This document shows, one piece after another, positions 63,212 to 64,000 of a stretch of 64,000 nucleotides of DNA (position 1 is its first letter; every line of letters starts with the position of its first letter). The notes under the pieces are model-generated. The model saw only the letters and a list, made by a program, of their open reading frames with translations, ran no database searches and was not told the DNA's origin. A program made the translations under genes and the position numbers. Origin of the DNA: Siphonodentalium dalli (Eukaryota > Mollusca > Scaphopoda > Gadilida > Siphonodentaliidae); contig CP136069.1 of assembly GCA_032622095.1 (NCBI GenBank), positions 203,530,690-203,594,689 of the forward strand, read 5' to 3'.

Positions 63212-64000
63212 TACTATATATTTTTAGACTTCCGTATATATATATGTATGTGTGTGTGTGTGGGTACTTTATAGAATCGAAAACAACTGGTTGGATCGAG
63301 CTCAAACTTCGTATATAAGGGTAAAATCCCACGGGGATCGTCCACGTAGCATTTTGGACAAGCTCTGAGCACTGAGTCTCCACTCCCAATCATCAAAATC
63401 ACCGCAAACGCCACTTCGGGGGTTAAGGCATCAACGATCTTTATATTGACCATATACGGAGTTGTTAATGACGAACGCTCTTTATTGCAATCGACATAGC
63501 TAAACGACTACCCCCAAGCAAACTTCGTATATAAGGGTAAAAACCCATGGGTATCGTCCAAGTCGCATTTTGGACAAGTTCAGAGCACCGCTTCTCCCTT
63601 CCCAATCATCAAAATCACCGCGAACGACACTTCGGGGGTTAAGGCATCAACGATCTTTATATTGACCGTATTTGGAGTCGTTAACCGACAAATGCTCTTT
63701 ATTGCCATCGACGTTGCTAAACGGTTAACCATGCGTACGAAACTACGGACGCAAAACGTGAAATGCATTTATCTCGATTAAAAAGGCAGAAATTAACGTG
63801 TTGTGTTATGTCTGTCGTTCCTAGGAACGTGGGAAATTTTCAATCATACCTCTTTTAGGGACGGGTACTGCGTGTTGTGTGAAAAAAAAAAATGCGTGTT
63901 GTGTGATTCTTATGTCTGTCGTTCCTAGGCACGGGGGAAATTTTCATCGGGTCACTTTTTCTGCCCGATGTACCTTAAATCATACCTCTTTCAGGGACGA
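63212..64000 (+). mobile_element. Helitron-like unit 4, cut by the window edge
   Basis: TACTATATATTTTTAGACTT follows the CTAG of unit 3. The body repeats the unit 1 content twice (CGTATATAAGGGTAAAATCC at 63310 and again at 63525; TTCGGGGGTTAAGGCATCAA at 63415 and 63632). CTGCCCGATGTACCTTAAAT near 63960 also occurs near 63075. Its 3' end lies outside the window. Confidence 0.55.

Overview
The window looks like a gene-poor, AT-rich stretch of an animal nuclear genome, most likely a marine mollusc or a related lophotrochozoan. The reasons are spliceosomal introns, a LINE whose ORF1 carries PHD-type zinc fingers, Helitron-like termini, and dispersed repeats with GTCC-rich starts and a recurring 'gagttatgcccc...gacttagaa' phrase. 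The species cannot be fixed from sequence alone. There are no bacterial operons, CRISPR arrays or recognisable RNA genes. The taxonomic statement is inference; the repeats and reading frames are read directly.

Layout. 1-2965 is a 35-bp satellite. 2993-4274 holds a hairpin-ended MITE joined to an old long-TIR element. 4336-4850 may be the last coding exon and 3' UTR of a gene entering from the left. 4.9-17.1 kb is a series of tandem arrays (37, 71, 32, 58, 35 and 36 bp units) and diverged dispersed repeats. An almost intact TRIM-like LTR element sits inside the end of the 58-bp array at 12211-13506. 17583-22672 is one giant inverted repeat whose right arm was later invaded. 23.6-27.8 kb holds a hAT-like end, TTAA-bounded and foldback MITEs and a GTCC-type repeat. 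28.07-33.7 kb is a minus-strand non-LTR retrotransposon. Its ORF1 has two PHD-like fingers split by a stop codon, and its ORF2 has an APE endonuclease, a reverse transcriptase and a CCHC finger, with one frameshift. 34.3-41.0 kb holds more MITEs, including a very young Mutator-like element with 73-bp TIRs and a 9-bp duplication.

From 41125 to at least 59297 I can assemble one plus-strand host gene from three exons with matching splice phases. Exon 1 is a signal-peptide exon at 41167-41263. Exon 2 at 49991-50217 and exon 3 at 59066-59297 encode a six-cysteine extracellular region that runs into a Thr-rich linker. The end of the gene is beyond the window or not recognised. Its two introns of about 8.8 kb are filled with TTAA MITEs, an array of 18 units matching the U1 snRNA 5' end, a 21-bp AT-rich array, a 22-bp array, a 3.2-kb 35-bp satellite and Tc1-like foldbacks. 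The exon 2 donor site lies in a 71-bp triplication.

59592 to the right edge is a head-to-tail chain of Helitron-like units, each starting where the previous one ends in CTAG.

The strongest leads for something undescribed are the MITEs whose terminal inverted repeats are themselves hairpins, the triplicated splice donor, the U1-like array in an intron, the precisely bounded TRIM, and the giant palindrome. The many ORFs over tandem arrays are by-products of stop-free repeat units and are not called as genes.
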